Source: Nitrospirota bacterium
GTDB lineage: Bacteria; Nitrospirota; Thermodesulfovibrionia; Thermodesulfovibrionales; Magnetobacteriaceae
Length of the DNA stretch: 64,000 nucleotides
Assembly: GCA_015233895.1 (NCBI GenBank)
Contig: JADFXG010000001.1
Coordinates: forward strand, 310,001-374,000
Reading direction: 5' to 3'
The notes under the pieces are model-generated. The model was not told the origin of the DNA, did no database searches, and saw only the letters and a program-made list of their open reading frames with translations. Shown here in pieces: positions 35,280 to 44,286 of this stretch (position 1 is the stretch's first letter; every line of letters begins with the position of its first letter). Made by a program: the position numbers and the translations under genes.

Positions 35280-36401
35280 TTATTGGTAAAGATATTTCTT
35301 ATTCTTGTTTTTGCCCAGGGATATAACAATCTCATACGGAATAGTGCCGGAAAGTGCAGCAAGTTCACAGGCTGTGATTTTACACTGCCCGTCAGAGCCA
35401 ATTAGTGTGACCTCGGCAGTTTCGTTAAAATCTGAAATATCTGTTAAATCCACCATGGTTAAATCCATACAAACCCTGCCAACTATCGGAGCATACTTGC
35501 CGTTTACGATAACCCTGCCAATGTTTGACAACATCCGCGGGTAACCGTCAGCGTATCCAACAGAAAGCACCCCGATAAGACTATCCCGTTTTGTAATAAA
35601 TGTGCGGCCATAGCTTATGGATTTCCCGTTAGATACCTTTCTGATATCTACAAAGCGGCTTTTAACTGTCATCACAGGCTTTAAAAATTCGTCACAATTT
35701 ATATCGGACTGGCAGGCCATGGGGTTACTGCCATAGAGCATAAGCCCTGGGCGCACCGCATCAAGATGAGAAGCAGCAAAAGTAAGCACTGCTGCACTGT
35801 TTGCAAAATGCCATATAGCGCTTGTGTAGTACTGGGAAACTACTTTGCGTATTTCAAGAAATCTGTCCAGTTGATGTTGTGCAAAATCTCTGTTGTTCAG
35901 ATCAGCCTCTGAAAAATGGCTCATAAACCCGGTAACCTCTATACCCTTAAAAGCGGTAAGGTTTATCAGTTTGTCAACACACTCATCGTAAGCAAAGCCA
36001 AGCCTGCCCATACCGGTATCAATATCAACATGAATTTTGATTCTTATATTTTTACTTAAAGCATAATCACTGAGAATACGGCAGTCAGTTTCGTTTCTGG
36101 CTATAGGGGTAAGGGCATATCGGACAATTTCTTCAGGTTCAGGGTTGTCAAAAAGAACAAGCACGGGCTTTTTTACACCAGCCTCCCTTAACTCAACAGC
36201 CTCAGACAAAAAGGCAACTCCAAAGGAATGAACGCCTGCGGCCTCAAGCGCTAAGGACACCGCCACCGCACCATGGCCATAAGCATCAGCCTTAACGACA
36301 GCTATTACAGGGCGTCCCCCACATCGTTTATCTAAAACTGCATAATTATGCCGCAGTGCAGATAAGTCTATTTCAACAACCGGTCCTCTCACAGCAAACA
36401 C
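35280..36401 (-). CDS. alr: Alanine racemase
   Basis: A 373-residue fold-III PLP enzyme that makes D-alanine for peptidoglycan. The PLP lysine is in AVVKADAYGHGA (about 34-45), and the catalytic tyrosine lies in YGSNPM or the C-terminal GRVCMDLTMVDLT region. Length is normal. It begins on the base where the tatA coding sequence ends, suggesting translational coupling. Confidence 0.95.
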   Translation of the reverse strand: MFAVRGPVVEIDLSALRHNYAVLDKRCGGRPVIAVVKADAYGHGAVAVSLALEAAGVHSFGVAFLSEAVELREAGVKKPVLVLFDNPEPEEIVRYALTPIARNETDCRILSDYALSKNIRIKIHVDIDTGMGRLGFAYDECVDKLINLTAFKGIEVTGFMSHFSEADLNNRDFAQHQLDRFLEIRKVVSQYYTSAIWHFANSAAVLTFAASHLDAVRPGLMLYGSNPMACQSDINCDEFLKPVMTVKSRFVDIRKVSNGKSISYGRTFITKRDSLIGVLSVGYADGYPRMLSNIGRVIVNGKYAPIVGRVCMDLTMVDLTDISDFNETAEVTLIGSDGQCKITACELAALSGTIPYEIVISLGKNKNKKYLYQ

Positions 36402-36607
36402 TAAGCAGGCTTCTCAGTTTTCTCCTTCGGCGCCTCTGCTTCTTTCTTAGGTGTGACATCAATCTCGTCGTGATCGGACATACTCTTTTTCAGGTTTTTA
36501 ATAAATGATCCCATCCCTTTGCCAAGCTCAGGGAGCTTTGAGGAACCAAACAGCACCACTACTATTATTAAGATCAACATTAATTCAGGTGTTCCCAGTC
36601 CAAACAT
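36401..36607 (-). CDS. tatA: Twin-arginine translocase subunit TatA/E
   Basis: A 68-residue protein with one N-terminal membrane helix (LMLILIIVVVLFG, about 9-21), the FGSSKLPELGKGMG hinge and amphipathic helix, and a charged lysine/glutamate tail. It forms the Tat pore for folded proteins. Position close to the Tat-exported molybdoenzyme is suggestive, although alr lies between. TatB/TatC are not in the window. Confidence 0.93.
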   Translation of the reverse strand: MFGLGTPELMLILIIVVVLFGSSKLPELGKGMGSFIKNLKKSMSDHDEIDVTPKKEAEAPKEKTEKPA

Positions 36608-36669
36608 ATTGTAACCTCCTTTTCTTAATACGGCCGGGGTGGCTCACCCCTTGTTTATTATACTCTATT

Positions 36670-37287
36670 TCAAAGACAATCCTCAATTTCTTTCAGGTTT
36701 TCTAATGTGTTTATATTTATAAAACAATTATTTTTACAATTACCCACTGTAAAATCCGACCCATCAATGTACTTAGTATTTATCTCTTTTAATAAAATTT
36801 TCAAGGACTTTTGTCCGCCCTTAAGAGATTTTTCCATGACAGGCAAGACAGCCTTATTATAAATGGCAAAAAGCGGCTCAGGCACTCCCTCACATAACGG
36901 TACAACAGCATCAAAATCAGGATTGTCATGTGCGTAGCGAATCATCAGTTCCACAGCCTCTTTTTCAATAAAAGGCATATCACAGGCAGCCACAAACATA
37001 TTATCATAGTTGCAGTTTAACAGACACGAAAAAATACCGGTCATAGGTCCCCTTATATCATAAACGTCTCCAATTAGCGCAACAGGTTTGTGTTCATAAA
37101 GCGGTGCAATAGAAAAATATATTTCAGGATTGTTTGTACTTAACAAGACCTCTGTAAAACACTCATTGAATAGTCTTAGTGTTTTCTCCATGATGGTTGT
37201 GCCGCCGATTTTTATGAGCCCTTTAGGATATGGAAAGCGGCTGTTTTCACCGCCAGACAGTAGTGCACCGGCCATCTTATGAGTCAC
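36670..37287 (-). CDS. mobA: Molybdenum cofactor guanylyltransferase-like protein
   Basis: A 205-residue nucleotidyltransferase with the start AGALLSGGENSRF...PKG (the LAGGxSxRxG...K signature, slightly divergent), the metal-binding VAACDMPF (about 96-103) and VPEPLFAIYNK. MobA attaches GMP to molybdopterin to give bis-MGD, the cofactor of the Nxr/Nar-like enzyme 4 kb away. The Gly-to-Phe change after Arg in the nucleotide loop is unusual but tolerated in the family. Other NTP-transferases are a less likely alternative. Confidence 0.85.
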   Translation of the reverse strand: MTHKMAGALLSGGENSRFPYPKGLIKIGGTTIMEKTLRLFNECFTEVLLSTNNPEIYFSIAPLYEHKPVALIGDVYDIRGPMTGIFSCLLNCNYDNMFVAACDMPFIEKEAVELMIRYAHDNPDFDAVVPLCEGVPEPLFAIYNKAVLPVMEKSLKGGQKSLKILLKEINTKYIDGSDFTVGNCKNNCFININTLENLKEIEDCL

Positions 37288-37317
37288 TTGTAAAAAACCT
37301 CCCTCAGATATTAATAA

Positions 37318-39405
37318 TCACTTAAGAAGCCCAAGGTTATAAGCAGCCTCCTCGTAATTGGGTTTTAGTCTAAGAGCCTCTTCATATTGTATCTTTGCCT
37401 CAGCAACTCTGCCCACACGAGCAAAGGCTGTGCCCAAATTATTATGTGCTTCTGCAAAATCTGGTTTCAGTTTAACTGCAAGTGTGTATTGCGCCACAGC
37501 ATCGTTGAGGTTTCCTGTTTCATCGTAGCAATTTCCGAGGTTATTGTGAGCCTCGGCAAAATCAGGTTTCAGTGCTATCGCCCTCTGATAGTGGCTTATG
37601 GCTTCAGGGAAACGTCTGAGTTTAAAGTACAGATTCCCCAGATTATTATAAGTTGCCTCATACAAGGGGTCAATGCGTACAGCTTTTTCAAAGTCGTTTA
37701 AAGCTATATCAAACCGGCCCTCTGCCGCATATAACAGAGCATCATTATTGATGGCTTCAACAAAGTCAGGCTTCAGGGCCAGCGCTAAAGCATAGTATTT
37801 ATGCGCTTTTGTGTTTTCTCCCTGTTTCTTAAAGAGAGTGCCTACATTATTGAGAGCCTCAGGGAAATTAGGTTTCAATTTTATAGCCTCAAGGTAGTAC
37901 TTTTCAGCTAAAGCGTTATTTCCGAGTTTTTCGTAAGCTCTGCCCATATTATAATATGCACCAAAATATGACGGCATCAACCTCAGGGCTATTTCATATT
38001 CCTTGATGGCTTTCTCAAAATCTCCCCTTAGAAGATAAGCATTTCCAAGGCTGTTGTGCGGGCGAACTTTAAGGGGACTCTTTTTTGCTGCATCCTCCCA
38101 AATCAATACTCCATCTTGCCACAATGAATTCCTCTTATAAGTTAAAACACCTAATAAGACCAACAGAATCAACGCCAAAACACCAGATACGTTATAAGTA
38201 TTTTTTTTCATTTTTTCCGACAGAAAAATTAAACCGGCTGAAAAAGACATTAAAAAACCTATTGACGGTAAATACAGTCTATGTTCAAAAATAACGTCTG
38301 CAATAGGAATTACAGATGATTCTGGCAGAAGGGTTATAAAAAACCAAAATATTCCAAAACTAATGAGTCTTATTACAGGATTTCTCCCTGATTTTTTAAA
38401 TAGATAAAATGAAAATAAAACAATACCTGAAAGAAATAAAAAAGAGAAAAATACCTGTGGATTGAAGAGAGTCTTATAGACTGGGAAATCGTAATCAAAA
38501 TTTTGTCCAACAGGCACAAAAAGAAGCCTTATATAACTCACAATAACCCTGAACTGGGTTAACAGATAGTGTTTAGAGGTGATCACTCCGTGGCTTCCGA
38601 TAAAGAGGTTTTCACTGAGAAGTGACTCATCGGAATGTCTGGCATTACTACTCAGAATAGTCAACGGAACGATGAGAGTCAACAAGAGAAACGGCAAGAC
38701 ATTGAATATTTTCCTTTTAATACTGCCGCCAAAAAAAACAGTGTCAATTAAAAAAATTAAAAGAGGAATAATAACAGCTAATTCCTTTGTTTTTATTGAA
38801 AGCAGCATAAAAAAAAGAGGCAGCACATAACCCATAAACACTTTAGGCCGGTTATAGTTATTTAATCTTGCCCTGATGTAAAAAAACAGAGAAAGCAAAC
38901 AAAAAAAAGCAGCCAGAGATGAGAACCGTTGAACTATATAAGTAATTGACTGAGTTTCAATCGGATGTAAACCAAAAAATAGGGCGGAAAGGAAGGGTAA
39001 AAAACTAAAATCAGTTCTGCACTCATGTATTTCTTCTTTAGAAAAGTAAGGTGTCTTTAATATAATCTTTAGCAAAAAAAATACTAAAACAGTGTTTAAA
39101 ATATGAATTGCTACATTTGTTATGTGGTATGCTTTGACATCAGTACCTGAGAAGTGATAGTTTATACCAAAAGACAGATAACCTATAAAACGTGACCTGA
39201 ATTCCGTCTCCATGTTGCCTTGACCAACACGGAGCGGATTTAAAAAATTTCTGTAATCCTTAATTATGTTATTGTCAGTAATATTTACAAAATCATCAAG
39301 CATAAACGGTACATTGAAGGTGTTAGAATAGGCAAGAAATACAAGAGACACCAGTGCTAGTACCTGAATATAGACGTTTTGCGTAAACCTTACACCAAGC
39401 CGCAT
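37318..39405 (-). CDS. TMTC-like membrane glycosyltransferase with TPR repeats, copy 1
   Basis: A 695-residue protein. About ten membrane helices (residues 10-420) carry a GT-C-type acidic loop (FMLDDFVNI), followed by about seven 34-residue TPRs (430-695). The architecture matches TMTC/O-mannosyltransferase-like proteins. The acceptor is unknown. The first codons ATG CGG CTT GGT lie inside repeat element B2, so this N-terminus was supplied by the element. The paralog follows upstream at 39629-41734, and the last four TPRs of the two are nearly identical. Confidence 0.88.
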   Translation of the reverse strand: MRLGVRFTQNVYIQVLALVSLVFLAYSNTFNVPFMLDDFVNITDNNIIKDYRNFLNPLRVGQGNMETEFRSRFIGYLSFGINYHFSGTDVKAYHITNVAIHILNTVLVFFLLKIILKTPYFSKEEIHECRTDFSFLPFLSALFFGLHPIETQSITYIVQRFSSLAAFFCLLSLFFYIRARLNNYNRPKVFMGYVLPLFFMLLSIKTKELAVIIPLLIFLIDTVFFGGSIKRKIFNVLPFLLLTLIVPLTILSSNARHSDESLLSENLFIGSHGVITSKHYLLTQFRVIVSYIRLLFVPVGQNFDYDFPVYKTLFNPQVFFSFLFLSGIVLFSFYLFKKSGRNPVIRLISFGIFWFFITLLPESSVIPIADVIFEHRLYLPSIGFLMSFSAGLIFLSEKMKKNTYNVSGVLALILLVLLGVLTYKRNSLWQDGVLIWEDAAKKSPLKVRPHNSLGNAYLLRGDFEKAIKEYEIALRLMPSYFGAYYNMGRAYEKLGNNALAEKYYLEAIKLKPNFPEALNNVGTLFKKQGENTKAHKYYALALALKPDFVEAINNDALLYAAEGRFDIALNDFEKAVRIDPLYEATYNNLGNLYFKLRRFPEAISHYQRAIALKPDFAEAHNNLGNCYDETGNLNDAVAQYTLAVKLKPDFAEAHNNLGTAFARVGRVAEAKIQYEEALRLKPNYEEAAYNLGLLK

Positions 39406-39547
39406 TCAATCGCCTAATTTTGTTGGCATCGTCTAAAACTCCTCAACGTCTCCCCTAAAAGGGGAATCCCCTGTAAGGGGAGGCGTCGTTTTCTCCTTGC
39501 CGCCAAGGGGAATCCCCTTGGGGACGCTTCTGACTGCTACTTGGTAT
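39392..39547. repeat. Repeat B2, MITE-like element (156 bp) overlapping a start codon
   Basis: Minus-strand orientation starts ATACCAAGTAGCAGTCAGAAGCG and ends TTAGGCGATTGAATGCGGCT, then TGGTGT. It matches B1 at 3668-3792 but carries two extra palindromic blocks built on GGGGATTCCCC. Its final bases include the ATG of the downstream TMTC-like gene. Confidence 0.78.
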
Positions 39548-39628
39548 TACAATTTCAGAGAAAACATTCATTGTAACGATATTGTACTTTTTATTGGAAA
39601 CTTTTTTCCATATGGCATCCTGTGATAG

Positions 39629-41734
39629 TTATCGCTTAAGAAGTCCAAGGTTATAAGCGGCCTCCCCGTAATTTGGTTTTAATTTGAGCGCCTCATCATA
39701 TTGCTGCCTTGCCTCAGAGACTCTTCCCACACGGGCATAGGCCGTTCCAAGATTATTATGAGCCTCGGCAAAGTCGGGTTTTAGTCTAACAGCAAGAGTG
39801 TATTGAGTTATAGCTTCTGTAAGGTCTCCTGTTTCATCATAACAATTTCCGAGGTTATTATGAGCCTCGGCAAAATCAGGGTTCAGTACTATCGCCCTCT
39901 GATAGTGGCTTATGGCTTCAGGAAAACGTCTGAGTTTAAAGTATAAATTCCCAAGGTTATTATAAGTTGCCTCATACGAGGGGTCAACTCGTAAAGCCTT
40001 CTGGTATCGTTGCATAGCTGCATCAAATTTTCCGGCAGATTCGTACATCTGGCCGATATTGTTAATTGCCTCAGGAAAATCAGGTTTCAATGCAACAGCC
40101 TTTGAGTAATATGAAAAAGCAAGTGGTTTGTCTCCTCTTTTTTCATAGATACCAGCAAGATTGTTAAATGCCTCGGCAAAGTCAGGTTTTAACCTTATAG
40201 ACTCTACATATTGTTTTTCTGCCAAATCAGTTCTTTTTAACTTCTCATACGCCTTACCAAGGTTGTATCTTGCCTCGTAGTACACAGGCTTTAACCTTAC
40301 AGCTTCAATGTATTCTTTAAGGGCGGCATCAATTTGTCCGTTAGCAAACAGTGCGTTGCCAAAATTATTGTGAGGACGGGCTTTCCCCGGGCTTTTTAGC
40401 GCCGTATCCTGCCAAAGAGTTACACTGTTGCCCCATACTGAATTTCTCTTGTAAGTTAACACCAAAAGTATTAAGGTTATTACGGCTGTCAATATGATTA
40501 AATATTTTTTAAGGCCAGAGTTTTTCCTTTCCAACTTTGCCGTCAAATATGAGACCCCCATAAGCACCGTCAGAAACAACCCAACAGAGGGTAAATACAA
40601 TCTGTGTTCAAAGATTACGTCCGCTATAGGTATGACTGAGGATTCAACTGAGAGAGCCAGAAAAAACCATAAAATACCAAATCCTGCCAATTTTGCTATC
40701 GGATGGGATTTTGATATTTTATACAAGTAGAGAGCAAATAAGAAAATCCCCAAAAGCAGCAAAAACGAAAGCAGAACTCTCAGGTTAAAAAAACTCTTAA
40801 AAACAGGAAAATCATAATCAAGGTTTTGCCCAATTGGTAAACACAAGAGCTTCAGATACCTGACAATAACAGGAAATTGCGTACGGAGATAGTCGCCGCG
40901 TGAGATTTCATCGTAACTTACAACTGATAAGCTCTCAGCTAAAGCCCCTCCGGTTTTAGCTGAACCACCGTACAAAGTTAATGGAATTATTATAAGAGTT
41001 AAATAAAATGGGAAAAGGTTTTTAAGTTTTCTTTTGAAATTATCAGTAAAAAACGAAAACTCTATGAGAGTAAGCATAAAGGGCAGGGTAAATGCAGTTT
41101 CTTTGGTCTTCATAGCGAGCACTGCGGAAATGGCAGAAAGCGCATAATAAAAGAAACGTTTCTTAGATGTGCTGACTCTCGCAGTAATGTATAAAACCAC
41201 TGCTGCGAGATAAAAAAGTGAGCAGAGGGAGGTTAGCCTCTGAACTATGTATGTAACTGCCTGTGTTTGAACCGGATGCAGAGCAAAAACCATTGCCGTC
41301 AGAAACGGTAAATATTTGTAAGCAGCGATGTCTTTGCAGTTATCAGAAAAGAGTGGCGTATTGAGTAATAACTTTACCAAAATAAGTACAAGCAATGAAT
41401 TAACCATATGCACGGCAATATTAAACACGTGGTAGCTAAAAACATCAGCGCCAGAAATCCAATAGTTGAGGGCAAACGTGAAGTATCCGGCAAAGCGTGA
41501 TTTAAACCCATACTCCATAGTCCCTGAACCTATAGCAAAAGGGTTAATGAAATTCCTGTAGTCTTTAATCAGAGCATTGTTTATGATGTTACCGGCATCA
41601 TCCATCTGAAAAGGAACGTTGAGGGTGTTTGAATAGGCAGCAAACGCCAGTGTTAATATTAAAACAGCCTGAAGTGTTTTATTTCTTTTTAGTTTTTCTG
41701 ATATGTTTTTCATGCCGTTCATATTTAATCTCAA
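39629..41734 (-). CDS. TMTC-like membrane glycosyltransferase with TPR repeats, copy 2
   Basis: A 701-residue paralog of the neighbouring gene with the same order: membrane part with FQMDDAGNI acidic loop near residue 45, many helices to about 425, then about seven to eight TPRs. The N-terminal half has clearly diverged from copy 1 while the last TPRs (for example LGNLYFKLRRFPEAISHYQR) are identical, which suggests gene conversion or domain selection. A role in surface glycan or protein O-glycosylation is inferred from the fold and adjacent GT2 genes. Confidence 0.88.
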   Translation of the reverse strand: MRLNMNGMKNISEKLKRNKTLQAVLILTLAFAAYSNTLNVPFQMDDAGNIINNALIKDYRNFINPFAIGSGTMEYGFKSRFAGYFTFALNYWISGADVFSYHVFNIAVHMVNSLLVLILVKLLLNTPLFSDNCKDIAAYKYLPFLTAMVFALHPVQTQAVTYIVQRLTSLCSLFYLAAVVLYITARVSTSKKRFFYYALSAISAVLAMKTKETAFTLPFMLTLIEFSFFTDNFKRKLKNLFPFYLTLIIIPLTLYGGSAKTGGALAESLSVVSYDEISRGDYLRTQFPVIVRYLKLLCLPIGQNLDYDFPVFKSFFNLRVLLSFLLLLGIFLFALYLYKISKSHPIAKLAGFGILWFFLALSVESSVIPIADVIFEHRLYLPSVGLFLTVLMGVSYLTAKLERKNSGLKKYLIILTAVITLILLVLTYKRNSVWGNSVTLWQDTALKSPGKARPHNNFGNALFANGQIDAALKEYIEAVRLKPVYYEARYNLGKAYEKLKRTDLAEKQYVESIRLKPDFAEAFNNLAGIYEKRGDKPLAFSYYSKAVALKPDFPEAINNIGQMYESAGKFDAAMQRYQKALRVDPSYEATYNNLGNLYFKLRRFPEAISHYQRAIVLNPDFAEAHNNLGNCYDETGDLTEAITQYTLAVRLKPDFAEAHNNLGTAYARVGRVSEARQQYDEALKLKPNYGEAAYNLGLLKR

Positions 41735-41793
41735 ATTTGACTTAAAAAGGTTAATGTAAGAAGCAAGGTATTTTCACGTTTCATCTTACTATA

Positions 41794-41988
41794 TCAAAAC
41801 AAACCGATTACGACATAATACACAGCAGATGATACAAGCCCGCCCACAGTGGATGATAAAAACATCGCAAGCCCTCTGCCCATCCCATTTCTTACAAAAA
41901 CCACGTTAAGCCATATAAATGATATAGAGCCGGTTATAAAAGCCAATATAAAAGCCGTTGTTGACATAACCTTTGGTCTCAGACGCAT
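41794..41988 (-). CDS. Small two-helix membrane protein
   Basis: A 64-residue hydrophobic protein with two predicted membrane helices (about 9-31 and 42-63) joined by a short basic loop RNGMGRG. It lies in the glycosyltransferase gene row, 49 bases after a GT2 gene. Start is uncertain: Met-1 (41988) or Met-8 (41967). I do not recognise the family. Codon structure and consistent hydrophobicity favour a real gene. Confidence 0.6.
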   Translation of the reverse strand: MRLRPKVMSTTAFILAFITGSISFIWLNVVFVRNGMGRGLAMFLSSTVGGLVSSAVYYVVIGLF

Positions 41989-42037
41989 CCTTTGTAGAAA
42001 TAACTGTCTGCTATTATATAGAGTTAAATTTTAAATT

Positions 42038-43045
42038 TCAATCCTTTAAAATCAGCTCTGACGCTGACACCTCGTGTTTTTTCAAAAGACGTGAAAACTC
42101 TGAAGCTGAAATCCTTTTCTTTATAAAAAACCTCTTGGTCAACATTAAAGGAATTTTCAGTATTGCTACACCATATGCCTTTAAAAACATTAGAACCATG
42201 GCTGAGGCACTCGCTCCCTCGGCAAACCTTGCAGTGCTTCCTCTTTTGGTTATAATGGAATATGCCTGATATAAATATCGCTTAAAAGTGTAAAAAGGCG
42301 AGCCGATTATAAATTCCAGAGGGAAATTTTTAACTGCTACCCAAATCCGGTTTCTTTCAACAAGAAACGCCTTAAACAGGGAATATTTACCTCCGGTTTC
42401 GGAATACTTGTGGTACACCACGGCATCCGGACTGTACACAGCGCCCCAGCCGGCAATCCTGCATCTTAGTCCCAAATCCACATCCTCGCAGTAGGCAAAG
42501 AAATCCTCATCAAGAAGGCCAATATCATCAAGCATTTTCCGCCTTATGAGGCAGGCACAGCCGCTTGGATAAAGGATTTCGGTTCTGTCGTCATACTGCC
42601 CCGCATCGGTCTCTCCTCTGCCCCTTTGACGTCCTATGCCATCAGGATAAATTAACATTCCTGTAGAGTCTATTGTTGTTTTATCAAGTAGAATTTTAGA
42701 GGCCACCATCCCAGTTTCTTCCTCACTGTTCATTACTTCAAAAAGGGCGGAAAGCCATTGAGGGGAGACCTCTGTGTCGTTATTTAAGAGTGCGATAAAG
42801 GGGCTTTCTGAGGCTTTAATCGCAGCATTACAGGCATGTGAAAAACCGGTGTTTTCATTAAAGGAAATCAGTCTTATTTCTGGAAAGTTTTCCTTAATAA
42901 AATCGACTGAGCCGTCAGTTGAGCCGTTATCCACAACAATTGTCTCAAAACTTTTGTAAGTCTGGTTTCTCAGAGAGTTAAGGCAATCACCAAGATACAC
43001 AAGCCCATTGTAGTTAGGAATTATCACTGTGATGTTTTTCAACAT
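42038..43045 (-). CDS. GT2 family glycosyltransferase (rhamnosyltransferase-like)
   Basis: A 335-residue GT-A-fold enzyme: VIIPNYNGLVYL at the N-terminus, VDNGSTDGS, then the DxD-like LLNNDTEV (about 90-97) and GCACLIRRKML. The YCEDVDLGLRCRIAGW segment (about 188-203) holds the catalytic ED. It resembles O-antigen rhamnosyltransferases. A C-terminal amphipathic or hydrophobic stretch may contact the membrane. It overlaps the next GT2 gene by 7 bases. Confidence 0.9.
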   Translation of the reverse strand: MLKNITVIIPNYNGLVYLGDCLNSLRNQTYKSFETIVVDNGSTDGSVDFIKENFPEIRLISFNENTGFSHACNAAIKASESPFIALLNNDTEVSPQWLSALFEVMNSEEETGMVASKILLDKTTIDSTGMLIYPDGIGRQRGRGETDAGQYDDRTEILYPSGCACLIRRKMLDDIGLLDEDFFAYCEDVDLGLRCRIAGWGAVYSPDAVVYHKYSETGGKYSLFKAFLVERNRIWVAVKNFPLEFIIGSPFYTFKRYLYQAYSIITKRGSTARFAEGASASAMVLMFLKAYGVAILKIPLMLTKRFFIKKRISASEFSRLLKKHEVSASELILKD

Positions 43046-43989
43046 CGTCTCTTTGGCACTGATGAGATGTCAATGTTTATGGCCTGAAGGAGCATTTGAA
43101 ATGATACGATAATTGGCAACGCTGTAAGCATTATAGTGCCGGGAGAGCGGATAAGTCCGGTAAGGGATGACTGTACCCATTCATAAAGCCCCAAAGATAC
43201 GCCAAACAGAAACATTGGAATCCCTAAAAGCATATACACAGAGGCCATATTGAAATCATAGATGAAATATTTAAATAAAATCCTCTTTAAAAAACCAGAC
43301 ATTAGTTTAGACGGGAAACTCAGAAGCACTTTTGCAATACTGAGTGAGCTTCTCTCATCCCCATACTTTGCAGGAATGTTGACATCAGCTACGACAGCGT
43401 TTATGATGTTTAAATTTATCAACATACTGGATTCAAAAAAGTATCCTACGGATATTTTTTCAAGATCAAGTTTTTTCAGAGTTTCGGAGGATATTGCGGT
43501 GTAGCCGTTTGTGGGGTCGGCAAGGTTCCAATACCCGGATGTTAACTTAACAGCAAAAGACAGAGCGCTGTTACCAAAAAGACGAATAAAGGGCATAGCT
43601 TTAAGCGCTTTGAAATTGAAAAATCTGTTACCTTTTGAGTAATCTGCAGAGTCCTCTATTATGGGAGCAATCAAATCTTTCAGATAAGCGGGATTCATTT
43701 GGCCATCGCCGTCCATTTTAACGATAACCGTGCAATTAAGCTGCAACGCCTTTTTATAACCCTCAATAACGGCGCCGCCTACACCCATGTTTTTAGCATT
43801 ATAAAGTACGCTGACCCGTGTATCAGCTGCCGACTCGGCAGCTTTACCGGAGTTTTCCGGGCAACAGTCATCCACAACAATAATCTCAGAAACCTCGGCA
43901 GGAATGGTTGTTAACACCTCACAGATATAATGGCTGACCTTGTAGGCCGGAATTACAACGGCAACTTTATGTGCGTGCACATTTCTCAT
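43039..43989 (-). CDS. GT2 family glycosyltransferase (dolichol-P-mannose synthase-like)
   Basis: A 316-residue enzyme starting from ATG 43989, preferred because KVAVVIPAYKV follows at once; the frame is open up to 44106 but the extra residues lack family similarity. GT-A motifs: VVDDCCPENSG and the DxD KMDGDGQM. Two C-terminal membrane helices (about 235-300) anchor it, as in polyisoprenyl-phosphate sugar synthases (ArnC/GtrB/DPM1). Such enzymes make the lipid-linked sugar used by GT-C transferases, which fits the two TMTC-like genes nearby. Confidence 0.87.
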   Translation of the reverse strand: MRNVHAHKVAVVIPAYKVSHYICEVLTTIPAEVSEIIVVDDCCPENSGKAAESAADTRVSVLYNAKNMGVGGAVIEGYKKALQLNCTVIVKMDGDGQMNPAYLKDLIAPIIEDSADYSKGNRFFNFKALKAMPFIRLFGNSALSFAVKLTSGYWNLADPTNGYTAISSETLKKLDLEKISVGYFFESSMLINLNIINAVVADVNIPAKYGDERSSLSIAKVLLSFPSKLMSGFLKRILFKYFIYDFNMASVYMLLGIPMFLFGVSLGLYEWVQSSLTGLIRSPGTIMLTALPIIVSFQMLLQAINIDISSVPKRRC

Positions 43990-44145
43990 ACTGTGTTGAT
44001 ATTTTACATTTAAGCCACATATTTTGCCATTACTCTGTTTATAAAAAATGATTAATCTGTTATTATATGTCAGATGTAATGAGATGTTCACATATTGAGA
44101 AAACATTTAATTGACGTGGCAAAACAATGTACAGAGGGATCAGGC

Positions 44146-44259
44146 ATGACAACAGAGTCAATACCGATACCTAAAATTCCCGACTGCCCATACTGTGGAG
44201 ACAGATTTGAGAGCCCAGGTGAGCTGTTTGACCATGTGCTGACTTATCACAGTTGTTGA
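44146..44259 (+). CDS. 37-residue C2H2 zinc-finger ORF
   Basis: ATG 44146 to TGA 44257-44259 encodes 37 residues containing CPYCGDRF and HVLTYH. The spacing is C-x2-C-x3-F-x5-L-x2-H-x4-H, the textbook C2H2 finger including both core hydrophobics. AGAGGGATCAGG lies upstream as a possible ribosome-binding site. Such single-finger peptides are uncommon in bacteria. It may be real or a chance frame; the precise motif argues for real. Confidence 0.55.
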   Translation: MTTESIPIPKIPDCPYCGDRFESPGELFDHVLTYHSC

Positions 44260-44269
44260 GGGCAGGACT

Positions 44270-44286
44270 AACCGCAGTTTGCGGTT
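44270..44286. terminator. Hairpin at the tsaD stop codon
   Basis: AACCGCA-GTT-TGCGGTT, between the C2H2 ORF (plus) and tsaD (minus). It can serve the plus-strand ORF, being followed by ATTGGTTTATTGG. Confidence 0.45.

Noticed and set aside
44107-44145. Longer N-terminus for the GT2 enzyme (start 44106)
   Set aside because: The extra 39 residues show no family similarity and no ribosome-binding site; the GT-A core starts right after ATG 43989.
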